From JAAYZQ01 sp034428935 (GTDB lineage Bacteria; Chloroflexota; Anaerolineae; JAAYZQ01), in NCBI GenBank assembly GCA_034428935.1, contig DAOUHB010000231.1, forward strand, positions 1 to 47,899: a stretch of DNA of 47,899 nt, written 5' to 3'. Under the pieces are notes generated by a model. The model had not been told where the DNA came from, ran no database searches, and saw only the letters and a list, made by a program, of their open reading frames with translations. Of the stretch, positions 23,613-31,658 are shown one piece after another. Numbering within the stretch: position 1 is the stretch's first letter; every line of letters starts with the position of its first letter. The translations under genes and the position numbers were made by a program.

Positions 23613-24635
23613 ATGGACCAAGCAGAGCTGCGGCTGGTACCCTCACACGAGAAGGACTGGTGGAGCCAGATCGACGAAAGCTATTGGCAGTCGCTTCTGG
23701 AACAGGGGGAGGTGGCGGCCGAGGTGGTAGCCCCCCTCGATCCCCACGAAATCCTGTCTACATTGGACCTGGAGACCAACGGCGGACCGGCAAACCGCTT
23801 CCACGAGCTCGCCGAGGACGGAGAAGCCGGCGCGGAGGAGAGCTGGGAAAAAGCCCAACAGGCGATGGATAGGGGCGAATCCTTTACCCTGGAGGTGACC
23901 GGGGCGAACCGGGGAGGGCTGCTGGTGGACTGGGACGGGATACAGGGCTTTATCCCGGCCTCGCATCTGTGCGAAGCGCCCCGGCAATTGGACCCGCGAC
24001 AGCGGGTTGCGGAGCTGGCCAGGCACATTGGCGCCAGGGTGGAGGCCCGCATCATCGAGGTTGACCCACCCCAGGCGCGCCTGGTATTCTCCGAGCGGGC
24101 CGCGCAGTCAAGCTTTCGAGCACCGGCCACGATCCTTAACAATCTGGTACCCGGCGACATCTGCGACGGCACCGTCACCAATTTGACCACGTTCGGAGCC
24201 TTTGTCGACCTGGGCGGTGTGGAAGGGCTGATCCACGTCTCCGAGTTGTCGTGGGATCGCGTCCGCCACCCCAGCGACGTCCTTGGCCCCGGCCAGCCGG
24301 TGCGGGTCTATGTCCTGGGCGTCAACGCCGAAGAGGGGCGGGTGGCCCTCAGCCTGAAGCGACTGCGCCCCAACCCCTGGGCCGACGTAGGATCCCGCTT
24401 CCGACCCGGGCAGGTCGTCGAGGGCCTGGTCACCAACGTGGTGAGCTTTGGCGCCTTTGTGCGCCTGGAAGAGGGCCTGGAAGGGCTGATCCACATCTCG
24501 GAGCTGGCGGAGGGCAGTTTCTTGCATCCCCGGAACGTGGTGCGCGAAGGCGACACGGTCCGGGTGCGCGTCCTGAACATCGATCCGGCGCACCAGCGCC
24601 TGGGGCTGAGCCTGAGGCAAATGCGCGAGGCATGA
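23613..24635 (+). CDS. S1 RNA-binding domain protein (RpsA-like)
   Basis: 340 residues. An acidic N-terminal region (1-85) is followed by a degenerate S1 domain (about 89-161, FTLEVTGANRGGLLVDWDGIQGFIPASHL) and two good S1 domains (181-249, GDICDGTVTNLTTFGAFVDLGGVEGLIHVSEL; 264-335, GQVVEGLVTNVVSFGAFVRLEEGLEGLIHISEL). This three-domain layout matches the short ribosomal-protein-S1 homologues of Gram-positive bacteria and Chloroflexota, which bind mRNA or act in RNA turnover. The ATG at 23613 fits the ribosome site AAGGTGAGG and the family; an upstream in-frame start at 23565 lies too near the promoter. It is first in an operon with ftsK. Confidence 0.87.
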   Translation: MDQAELRLVPSHEKDWWSQIDESYWQSLLEQGEVAAEVVAPLDPHEILSTLDLETNGGPANRFHELAEDGEAGAEESWEKAQQAMDRGESFTLEVTGANRGGLLVDWDGIQGFIPASHLCEAPRQLDPRQRVAELARHIGARVEARIIEVDPPQARLVFSERAAQSSFRAPATILNNLVPGDICDGTVTNLTTFGAFVDLGGVEGLIHVSELSWDRVRHPSDVLGPGQPVRVYVLGVNAEEGRVALSLKRLRPNPWADVGSRFRPGQVVEGLVTNVVSFGAFVRLEEGLEGLIHISELAEGSFLHPRNVVREGDTVRVRVLNIDPAHQRLGLSLRQMREA

Positions 24636-24645
24636 GGAGAGGTTG

Positions 24646-26883
24646 ATGGCACGGCCAAGGGGTCGCAAGGCCAGGCAAGCATCAGGGGTCGCCGCCGCGT
24701 GGGACCGCGTCCGGGGGTGGCAGTTCTCGCTCCCCACGCTGGGGCCGATGCAGCGCGACCTGCTGGGCCTGTTGCTGATCATCCTGGCCATCCTGACGTT
24801 GCTGGGGCTTGCCCGTGCCTCGTCGGGGGCGGTCCTGGCCTGGTGGGCGACCGCCCTACGCCGGGCCCTGGGCTGGGGGGCCTTTGCCGTCGCCCTGGGC
24901 GTGGGGCTGCTGGGGCTGCGATTGCTGTGGGACGAGCTGGCCCGGAAGCTCTCGCCTTCGCCGGCGGCCTGGGTCGGCGTCGAGCTCTTGCTCCTCGTCG
25001 CCCTGGTGGCCAGCCACGTGCCGGCACTGCTGGAGCTGGGCGTGGACGGCGCGCTCGTCGTGGCCGAGCAGGGGCGGGGTGGCGGTGCCGTGGGCTGGGC
25101 CCTGGGCACGCTGCTCGTGGAGGGCCTGGGCACCGCCCTGGCGGTGACGATCCTGGCTGCCGCCTTTTTCCTGGCCCTTTACCTGCTGCTGGCGCCGGCC
25201 TGGCCCGACCTGCAAGGCCTGGCACAACAGCCCGCCCGCCGGGTGGTGGCCCTGTTCAACCGCCTGTGGGTCCGCACCCAGGGCAGCCCTGTGCCCCCCG
25301 ACGTGCCCGAGGTCCCCTGGTGGGAGCAAGACCCGGAGCCGGGGACAGTCAAAAAGAGCGCCAAGCCCAGAAAAAGGACGCGCAAGCCAAGGTCGCCGGA
25401 GAGCAGGGATGACGGGCTGCCGTCCATCGACCTGCTGGACGCGGCTTCGACCCAGGCATACGGCGACACCGACGTCCGGCGCAAGGTGCAGATCATCGAA
25501 GAGACGCTGCTCAGCTTTGGCGTGCCGGCCAAGGTGGTCGAGATCAACCAGGGGCCCACGGTGACCCAGTTCGGGCTGGACCCGGGCTACATCGAGCGGC
25601 GAGTAGCCGGCGGCGAGGTGCGGCAGCAGCGGGTGCGGGTGGCGCGCATCGCGAACCTGGTCAACGACCTGGCCCTGGCCCTGTCCGCCGCGCCCCTCCG
25701 TATCGAGGCGCCCGTGCCCGGCCGGCCGGTGGTCGGGCTGGAGGTGCCCAACGAAAAGGTGTCGCTTGTCTCTCTGCGGCGCGTCATCGAGTCGCGCGAG
25801 TTCCAGGAGATCGACTCCCGGCTGGCCATCGCCCTGGGCGAGGACGTTTCGGGCCACCCGGCAGCCGTCGACCTGGCCCAGATGCCCCACCTGCTCATCG
25901 CCGGTGCCACGGGCTCGGGCAAGAGCGTGTGCATCAACGCCATCGTCTGTTGCCTGTTGTTCAACAACAGCCCGGCCGACCTGAAGATGCTCATGGTCGA
26001 CCCGAAGATGGTGGAGCTGGTGGGCTACAATGACATCCCCCACCTGGTGGGCCCCGTCGTGGTCGACGTCGAACAGGTGGTGGGCGCCCTGTCGTGGGTG
26101 ACCCGCCAGATGGACGTGCGATACAAGCTCTTCCACCAGGCAGGGGTGCGCAACCTGGAGCAGTACAACCTGCGCGCCATCCGGCGCAAGGACGAGGAGC
26201 CGCTGCCCACTCTCGTCGTCATCGTCGACGAGCTGGCCGACCTGATGATGGTCGCGCCTGACGAGGTGGAGCGGCACATTACGCGGCTGGCCCAGATGGG
26301 CCGCGCCACGGGCATTCACCTCGTCATCGCCACCCAGCGCCCAAGCGTGGACGTGGTGACGGGGCTCATCAAGGCCAACTTTCCGGCCCGCATCAGCTTT
26401 GCCGTCACGAGCCAGGTGGACTCGCGGGTGATCCTGGACCAGGTCGGCGCCGAGAGCCTGCTGGGCCGGGGCGACATGCTGTTCATGGAGCCCCAGAGGG
26501 CCGCCCCCATCCGCCTGCAGGGTTGCTTTGTCTCCGACCAGGAGATCAACCGGCTGAGCGATTTCTGGCGCAAGGAGCAGGTAAGCGAGGAACAGCCGCA
26601 CCTCTTCCCGCCCTGGGCAGGGCTGGCGGATGAGGAGGAAAGCGACGAATTGTTGGAGCAGGCCCTGGACCTGATCCAGGGCCGCAGCACCGTGTCGACG
26701 TCGTTCGTGCAGCGCCAGTTGCGCATCGGCTTCCCCAGGGCCGCGCGCCTCATGGAGCAGTTGGAGGAACAGGGATTCGTGGGCCCGGACCTGGGCGCGG
26801 GCCGCGGACGCAAGGTCCTCCGCGGAAGCGGGATCGATTTCGACGAGATCGACGAGCGTCTGCCCGGCCAGGAGCCGGGCTAA
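24646..26883 (+). CDS. ftsK: DNA translocase FtsK/SpoIIIE
   Basis: 745 residues. Four hydrophobic segments lie in the first 190 residues, then a short basic linker (KKSAKPRKRTRKPRS), the alpha domain (about 270-380, VQIIEETLLSFGVPAKVVEINQGPTVTQFGL) and the RecA-like beta domain with Walker A AGATGSGKSVCINA (Lys426), VDPKMVEL, Walker B VVIVDELADLMM and IATQRPSVDVVTGLIKANFPARISF. A winged-helix gamma domain (about 670-735, TVSTSFVQRQLRIGFPRAARLMEQLEEQGFV) reads KOPS-type sequences. It pumps chromosomal DNA through the division septum. The ATG at 24646 has GAGGAGAGG upstream, 10 bp after the S1 gene stop. Confidence 0.95.
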   Translation: MARPRGRKARQASGVAAAWDRVRGWQFSLPTLGPMQRDLLGLLLIILAILTLLGLARASSGAVLAWWATALRRALGWGAFAVALGVGLLGLRLLWDELARKLSPSPAAWVGVELLLLVALVASHVPALLELGVDGALVVAEQGRGGGAVGWALGTLLVEGLGTALAVTILAAAFFLALYLLLAPAWPDLQGLAQQPARRVVALFNRLWVRTQGSPVPPDVPEVPWWEQDPEPGTVKKSAKPRKRTRKPRSPESRDDGLPSIDLLDAASTQAYGDTDVRRKVQIIEETLLSFGVPAKVVEINQGPTVTQFGLDPGYIERRVAGGEVRQQRVRVARIANLVNDLALALSAAPLRIEAPVPGRPVVGLEVPNEKVSLVSLRRVIESREFQEIDSRLAIALGEDVSGHPAAVDLAQMPHLLIAGATGSGKSVCINAIVCCLLFNNSPADLKMLMVDPKMVELVGYNDIPHLVGPVVVDVEQVVGALSWVTRQMDVRYKLFHQAGVRNLEQYNLRAIRRKDEEPLPTLVVIVDELADLMMVAPDEVERHITRLAQMGRATGIHLVIATQRPSVDVVTGLIKANFPARISFAVTSQVDSRVILDQVGAESLLGRGDMLFMEPQRAAPIRLQGCFVSDQEINRLSDFWRKEQVSEEQPHLFPPWAGLADEEESDELLEQALDLIQGRSTVSTSFVQRQLRIGFPRAARLMEQLEEQGFVGPDLGAGRGRKVLRGSGIDFDEIDERLPGQEPG

Positions 26884-26910
26884 AAGCCTAGATCGAGCGA
26901 GGAGGGAAGC

Positions 26911-27621
26911 ATGATGTCCGGAAGAGTGTTGTTGGCCTTGGTCATCGGGATCGTGCTGGCAATTGCCGGTCTCGCGCTGCTTGTTTGGCTTCTCTGGTGG
27001 CTCTGGACCCGCGACAAGCGGGAAGAGGAGCCTCCCGTCGTCGAATTCGAGCTGGAGCCGGAACCCGCCCATGAGCCGGGAGAAGAATGGGAGACGCCCA
27101 GGGTCCCGGCAGCCGTCGAGGAGGCGCCGCCCGTTACCCCAACGGTGGGTGGGCCGGAAGCCATATCCCCGGCGATTGGCGAGCCGACTCTGGAGCCCCC
27201 CGCCATGGATGAGCCCGATTTCGGGACCCTGTCCGTGGAGGAAGAGCCGTTTTCGGTCCGGGCGGAGGACGTCACGGGCACCGGGCTCGAAGACCTGGGC
27301 GAGGATTTGATCGTGGAGGAGCCTGCGGCCAGAGGCCCGCTGCCTGGCGCCGCCGACGACCTGAAGCTCATCGAGGGCATCGGCCCCAAGATCGCAAGCG
27401 TCCTCCAGGAGGCGGGCGTCGGGACCTTTGCCGCCCTGGCCGCCGCCGACGCCGACCGGCTGCAGGCCATCCTGCGGGAGGCCGACCCACGCCTGTTGCG
27501 CCTGGCGGATCCCGCGACCTGGCCGGAGCAGGCCAGGCTGGCTGCCGCGGGCGAGTGGGACGCCCTCACCGAGTTCCAGAGCACATTGAGGGGTGGGCGG
27601 CAGACCGGGAGCACCCTATAA
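26911..27621 (+). CDS. Single-TM protein with C-terminal helix-hairpin-helix domain
   Basis: 236 residues. One strong N-terminal membrane helix (VLLALVIGIVLAIAGLALLVWLLWWLW) is followed by a Pro/Glu-rich acidic linker (about 38-145) and a HhH domain (150-236, DDLKLIEGIGPKIASVLQEAGVGTFAALAAADADRLQAIL...RLADPATWPEQARLAAAGEWDAL). The HhH unit with its DPATWPEQARLAA ending is of the kind fused to L21-like or DUF4332 proteins and usually binds nucleic acid without sequence preference. Tethering it to the membrane next to FtsK suggests contact between DNA and the envelope; this is inference. GAGGAGGG precedes tandem ATG codons. Confidence 0.75.
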   Translation: MMSGRVLLALVIGIVLAIAGLALLVWLLWWLWTRDKREEEPPVVEFELEPEPAHEPGEEWETPRVPAAVEEAPPVTPTVGGPEAISPAIGEPTLEPPAMDEPDFGTLSVEEEPFSVRAEDVTGTGLEDLGEDLIVEEPAARGPLPGAADDLKLIEGIGPKIASVLQEAGVGTFAALAAADADRLQAILREADPRLLRLADPATWPEQARLAAAGEWDALTEFQSTLRGGRQTGSTL

Positions 27622-27646
27622 CAGAACCACAGAACGTGCATATCGC

Positions 27647-27667
27647 GCGCGCCTTTTCCAGGCGCGC
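27647..27667. other. GC hairpin upstream of yebC
   Basis: GCGCGCC (27647-27653), a 7-base loop TTTTCCA, and GGCGCGC (27661-27667). No T-run follows. The gap 27622-27765 contains no gene and no clear promoter. The hairpin may mark an RNA-processing or attenuation point before yebC. Confidence 0.4.
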
Positions 27668-27765
27668 CTGGACGGGCGCCGGCGGCCCGCCGCGAGGGCT
27701 GCCGGCCGGGGCAGTGGCACAGAAGCCATTCAATCGTATTCGTAGAGGATAGGTAGGAGGTCAAG

Positions 27766-28521
27766 TTGAGCGGACATTCGAAATGGGCGACCATCAAGCG
27801 CAAAAAGGCATCGGCCGACGCCAAGAGAGGGCAGGCGTTTACCAGGCTGGCCAAGGAGATCACCATCGCAGCTCGCGAGGGGCCTGATCCCGATGTCAAT
27901 TTTCGGCTTCGCCTGGCGGTGGACAAGGCACGAGCAGAAAACATGCCCAAGGAAAACATCGAGCGTGCCATCCGCCGCGGCGCGGGCCTCGACAAGGACG
28001 CGGCAGCGCTGGAAGAGGTCATGTACGAGGGCTATGGTCCCCATGGGATCGCCTTTTTGGTGTCGGTGGTGACCGACAACCGCAACCGCTCGCTGGCCGA
28101 CATCCGGCGGGCGTTTAACCGCGCGGGTGGTAGCATGGGCGCGGCCGGCAGCGTTGCCTGGCAGTTCGAGCAAAAGAGCTACTTTTCGCTCGAGACCGAG
28201 GGCAGGGACCACGACACGCTCTTTGACATCGCCGTGGAGAGCGGCGCCGACGACGTCGTGTTCAGCGACAACATGGTCGAGATCTATGCCGAGCCCAGCG
28301 ATTTCCAGATCATCCGCGAAGGGCTGCAGCTTCGCGGGCTCAAGATCGACACGGCCGAGCTGACCATGGTCCCCAAGACCACGGTCAGCCTCGACGAGAA
28401 GCAAGCCTTCCAGAACATGACCCTGATCTCGAGCCTGGAGGAGATCGACGACGTCCAGGATGTGTATTCCAACCTGGACATCACGGACGAGTTGATGGCC
28501 AAGTACGAGGAACAGGAATAG
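27766..28521 (+). CDS. yebC: YebC/PmpR family regulator/translation factor
   Basis: 251 residues of the full YebC family length. The TTG start is confirmed by GGTAGGAGG just upstream and by the family's universal first residues SGHSKWATIKRKKASADAKRGQAFTRLAKEI. Further motifs are NMPKENIERAIRRG, YEGYGPHGIAFLV and ITDNRNRSLADIRRAFNRAGGSMGAAGSVAWQF. YebC proteins have been described as transcription regulators and, more recently, as factors acting on ribosomes at proline stretches. The proteins of this window are rich in Pro tracts. It overlaps ruvC by one base (TAGTG), the common yebC-ruvC-ruvA order. Confidence 0.95.
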   Translation: MSGHSKWATIKRKKASADAKRGQAFTRLAKEITIAAREGPDPDVNFRLRLAVDKARAENMPKENIERAIRRGAGLDKDAAALEEVMYEGYGPHGIAFLVSVVTDNRNRSLADIRRAFNRAGGSMGAAGSVAWQFEQKSYFSLETEGRDHDTLFDIAVESGADDVVFSDNMVEIYAEPSDFQIIREGLQLRGLKIDTAELTMVPKTTVSLDEKQAFQNMTLISSLEEIDDVQDVYSNLDITDELMAKYEEQE

Positions 28522-29024
28522 TGCTCGTCCTGGGCATCGATCCCGGAACGGCCATCACCGGCTACGGACTGGTGCGCGAAACCGAGGAGGGGGGGCTGGT
28601 CCTGGTGGACTGTGGCGTCATCACCACGTCGCCGGACCAGCCTCTGCCGGCTCGCCTCCAAATAGTCTATCGCGGCCTGTCCGATATCGCACGGGAGCAC
28701 CGGCCCGACTCCGCCGCCGTGGAAGAGCTGTTCTTCAGCCGCAACGCGCGCACGGCCCTCTCAGTGGGCCACGCCCGCGGCGTCACGCTGCTGGCCCTCG
28801 CCGATGCGGGTCTGCCCATCTACGAGTACAAGCCGCTCCAGGTCAAGCAGGCCATCGCCGGTTACGGCGGGGCCGACAAGCAGCAGGTGCAACAGATGGT
28901 CACCATGCTCCTCAACCTGGAGTCGGTGCCTCAGCCCGACGACGCGGCCGATGCCGTGGCCGTGGCCGTGTGCCACATCCACTCGGCGACCATGTCGGCC
29001 CTGCTCGACAGCGCCCAGCGCTAG
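28521..29024 (+). CDS. ruvC: Holliday junction resolvase RuvC
   Basis: 167 residues. The four acidic residues of the active site are found in order: Asp7 (LGIDPGTAITGYG), Glu68 (AAVEELFF), Asp141 and Asp144 (PQPDDAADAVAVAVCH). KPLQVKQAIAGYGGADKQQVQQMV is the conserved DNA-binding region. It cuts Holliday junctions symmetrically with RuvAB. The GTG start overlaps the yebC stop by one base. Confidence 0.95.
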   Translation: MLVLGIDPGTAITGYGLVRETEEGGLVLVDCGVITTSPDQPLPARLQIVYRGLSDIAREHRPDSAAVEELFFSRNARTALSVGHARGVTLLALADAGLPIYEYKPLQVKQAIAGYGGADKQQVQQMVTMLLNLESVPQPDDAADAVAVAVCHIHSATMSALLDSAQR

Positions 29025-29077
29025 GCGGGCCCGGCAGATCCAGAGGAGATGGGGAGAGAAAACAGCGAGGGCCAGAG

Positions 29078-29659
29078 ATGATTGCCAGCCTGCGGGGCAT
29101 CCTCAGCTTCACGAGCAAGGATTTCGTCGTCCTCGACGTGGGCGGCGTGGGGTTCCAGGTGTTTGTCCCACCCGCTGCCATCGGCGCCCTGGGTTCGACG
29201 GGAGACGAGATCCTCCTGTTCACCCATCTCCAGGTCCGCGAAAACGAGATGGCCCTCTACGGCTTTCGCACCGAAGAGGAACTGGCCACGTTTCGCCTGG
29301 TGCAGACCGTGCCGGGCATTGGCCCGCGAGTGGCCCTGGCGCTGCTCTCGGCCCTCACGCCCGAGCGGTTCCGGGCGGCCATTGCCCAGGAGGACGTGGC
29401 CGCCCTGGGCCACGTGCCGGGGATCGGGCCAAAGACGGCCCGCAAACTGGTGTTTGATCTCAAGGACAAGGTGGGAGAGCCGGCCGAGCTCGGCGTGCCG
29501 TCCCTGGCCGCCATTCAGGCCGATGCGGATCTCATCGCCGCCCTGACGAGCCTGGGCTACAGCGTGGCCGAGGCGCAGGAAGCCATCCGCAACCTGCCCC
29601 GCGAGCCGCTGGCCCTGGAAGAAAAGGTGCGGTTGGCGCTGGCCTATTTCGCCTCGTAG
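29078..29659 (+). CDS. ruvA: Holliday junction DNA helicase subunit RuvA
   Basis: 193 residues. Domain I begins MIASLRGILSFTSKDFVVLDVGGVGFQVFVP; two helix-hairpin-helix motifs follow (QTVPGIGPRVALALLSAL and HVPGIGPKTARKLVFDLKDK); the C-terminal domain III (about 148-193, AALTSLGYSVAEAQEAIRNL) contacts RuvB. It binds four-way junctions as a tetramer. The start is set by homology; an upstream frame is noise. ruvB is not adjacent: the next gene is convergent. Confidence 0.95.
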   Translation: MIASLRGILSFTSKDFVVLDVGGVGFQVFVPPAAIGALGSTGDEILLFTHLQVRENEMALYGFRTEEELATFRLVQTVPGIGPRVALALLSALTPERFRAAIAQEDVAALGHVPGIGPKTARKLVFDLKDKVGEPAELGVPSLAAIQADADLIAALTSLGYSVAEAQEAIRNLPREPLALEEKVRLALAYFAS

Positions 29660-29666
29660 GCCGGCA

Positions 29667-29870
29667 TCAGGCGCCCGGGTCATCCGAGCGGTGGATGACC
29701 GTTTTTACCCGCTTCTTGAACGTGCTTCTATCGAGGAGGATGCGCCGGCCGCACACCTGGCACTTCAGGCCGATGTCGGCGCCCACGCGCACCACGCGCC
29801 ACTCGTAGCTGCCACAGGGGTGGGGCTTGCGCAGCCGCACCAGGTCGTCGATCTGAACTTCTTCCGGCAC
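29667..29870 (-). CDS. DUF951 family protein
   Basis: 67 residues. The family pattern is complete: DDLVRLRKPHPCGSYEWRVVRVGADIGLKCQVCGRRILLDRSTFKKRVKTVI, with one HPCG and one CQVCGR suggesting a metal or nucleic acid site. The function is unknown; it is a small conserved protein of Firmicutes and Chloroflexota. The GTG start lies 3 bp after the phosphodiesterase gene and it ends the secDF transcript. Confidence 0.9.
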   Translation of the reverse strand: MPEEVQIDDLVRLRKPHPCGSYEWRVVRVGADIGLKCQVCGRRILLDRSTFKKRVKTVIHRSDDPGA

Positions 29871-29873
29871 AGC

Positions 29874-30665
29874 TCATCTCCCTCCCGGGTGCGGCTCGTG
29901 CGTCGCGCCAGGTTCGTGCCCGGCCTGGAGCACCTGCCGCAACAGGTCCGGGCGGTTGGTGATGATTATGTCCACCCCCGCCTCAACCAACTGCCACATC
30001 CGACCCGGGTCGTCCACCGTCCAGGTGTGCACCCGGTAGCCGCGCTTCCGGGCCCACCGAACATAGTCCGCGTCCACCATCTTCCACTCCGGGTGCATGG
30101 CGTCGGGACGCACCAGGTGGCGCAGCCACGGCCGGGTCAGGAAAAAGGGCAAGCCCTCGCAGTAGAGCATGCCCACGGGGATCCAGGGGTTCAGCCGGCG
30201 CACCCGCCACAGGGCCAGGGGGTTGAAGGACGAGATGACCACCCGATCCGCCAGGTGGTTCTCCTCCACCAGGCGCACCACGGCCAGGGCCAGGCCGTCG
30301 TCCCGCCTGTTTTCGGTCTTGAGCTCGATGTTGATCAGCAGGCGCCGGCCCACTGCATCGACGACCTCTTGCAGGGTCGGGATTCTTTGCCCGGCAAAGT
30401 CCGGGTCGAACCAGGAACCGGCGTCCAACGCCTTTAGCTCGGCCAGGGTCTTTTCGCAGACTGGCCCGTGGCCGTCCGTGGTGGCGTCCACCGCCAGGTC
30501 GTGGATGACCACCAGCTCGCCGTCTCGCGTTAGCTGCACGTCCAGCTCGACGCCATCGGCGCCCAGCTCCTGGGCCAGCAGGAAAGCGGCCAGCGTGTTG
30601 GCCGGAGCCTCGTGGCTGGCGCCCCGATGGGCCAGGTTTAGCGGACGGTCAAGGTAGAACGACAT
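29874..30665 (-). CDS. Glycerophosphodiester phosphodiesterase
   Basis: 263 residues with the GDPD TIM-barrel motifs: NLAHRGASHEAPANTLAAF (first catalytic His), GADGVELDVQLTRDGELVVIHD (metal-binding Glu and Asp, second His), LLINIELKTE, VVISSFNPLALWRVRRLNP, and VHTWTVDDPGRMWQLVEAGVDIIITNRPDLL. There is no signal peptide, so it is cytosolic (UgpQ-like) and releases glycerol 3-phosphate from deacylated phospholipids. It lies 47 bp after secF and probably in the same transcript. Confidence 0.93.
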   Translation of the reverse strand: MSFYLDRPLNLAHRGASHEAPANTLAAFLLAQELGADGVELDVQLTRDGELVVIHDLAVDATTDGHGPVCEKTLAELKALDAGSWFDPDFAGQRIPTLQEVVDAVGRRLLINIELKTENRRDDGLALAVVRLVEENHLADRVVISSFNPLALWRVRRLNPWIPVGMLYCEGLPFFLTRPWLRHLVRPDAMHPEWKMVDADYVRWARKRGYRVHTWTVDDPGRMWQLVEAGVDIIITNRPDLLRQVLQAGHEPGATHEPHPGGR

Positions 30666-30712
30666 TTCTCATGCCCCGGTTCGCAACCCTTGCCGGGCCG
30701 CGTCTTTCGCCG

Positions 30713-31633
30713 TCAGGCCATGGCCTCGCGCGGCCGGCCGATGAGCTTCCCGGTCTCCCAGACGACGAGGAGGGGCACGGCGGTAAAGATGGAAGAATAG
30801 GTGCCCGACAGCAGGCCGACCAGCAGCACGGCGATGAACTGCTTCATCGTCGCACCACCCAGGAGCAGCAGCGCGACGAGCACAAAGATGGCGTTGAGCT
30901 GAGTGGCCAGCGAGCGGTGGATGGTCTCCAGGAGGCTGCGGTTGACCACGGTCTCGAAGGATTCGCCGCGCCGCTTGGGAATGTTTTCCCTGATGCGGTC
31001 GAACACCACGATGGTGTCCTGCACGCTAAAGCCAATGACCGTCAGCAGGGCCGTGAGGAACAGGGCATCGGCCTGCCAGTTGAGGGTCAGGCTGGCGATG
31101 GAAAAGAGCCCGAGGGTGACCAGGATGTCGTGGAGCATGGCCGAGATGGCGCACACGCCATAGCGCACGGCATTGGGCACCTTGCGGAAAGAAAAGATGA
31201 TGAACAACAGGATAAAGAGGGCGGCCACCCCGACGGCGATGCCCGCGGCCCGGGTAACCTCAGCGCCGACGGCCGGACCCACCGACTCGAACCGCAGCTC
31301 TTCCATGGGGCCAAAGCGGTTGACCAGCTCGTTTTCCAGCGCATCCTTGGTCTCTGGATCCAGTGGCTTGGTGCGGATCAATACGGTCCGGTCGCCCGTG
31401 CTCTGCACGGTGGTATCGGGAAAGTCCCGGTCGACGAACACGTCGCGCACCTCGCCTGGCAAGAGCTCCTGCTCGAACTGCAATTCCAGCAGGGCGCCGC
31501 CCGTGAAGTCGATCCCAAGCTTGATGGGCGAGCCAAAGGTGGCGATGGAATATCCCATGGCGATGAGGCCGGGGATAATGATCAATGCCGACAGCAAAAA
31601 GTACCAATGTCGTTTGTCTACGATTCCAAACAT
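30713..31633 (-). CDS. secF: Protein translocase subunit SecF
   Basis: 306 residues, six membrane helices. YFLLSALIIIPGLIAM is TM1; GIDFTGGALLELQF is the conserved loop after it; then FRKVPNAVRYGVCAISAMLHDILVTLG, TVIGFSVQDTIVVFDRIREN and SLATQLNAIFVLVALLLLGG...FIAVLLVGLLSGTYSSIFTAVPLL. With SecD it uses the proton gradient to drive late steps of Sec export. The ATG at 31633 with GGGAGG upstream is chosen over the longer frame to 31699. It is 25 bp downstream of secD. Confidence 0.96.
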   Translation of the reverse strand: MFGIVDKRHWYFLLSALIIIPGLIAMGYSIATFGSPIKLGIDFTGGALLELQFEQELLPGEVRDVFVDRDFPDTTVQSTGDRTVLIRTKPLDPETKDALENELVNRFGPMEELRFESVGPAVGAEVTRAAGIAVGVAALFILLFIIFSFRKVPNAVRYGVCAISAMLHDILVTLGLFSIASLTLNWQADALFLTALLTVIGFSVQDTIVVFDRIRENIPKRRGESFETVVNRSLLETIHRSLATQLNAIFVLVALLLLGGATMKQFIAVLLVGLLSGTYSSIFTAVPLLVVWETGKLIGRPREAMA

Positions 31634-31658
31634 GGCGAAACCTCCCTCACCTGCCCGG

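Noticed and set aside
27622..27765. tRNA or small RNA gene before yebC
   Set aside because: No T-loop sequence (GTTCGA-type), no cloverleaf and no promoter; only one GC hairpin without a T-run.
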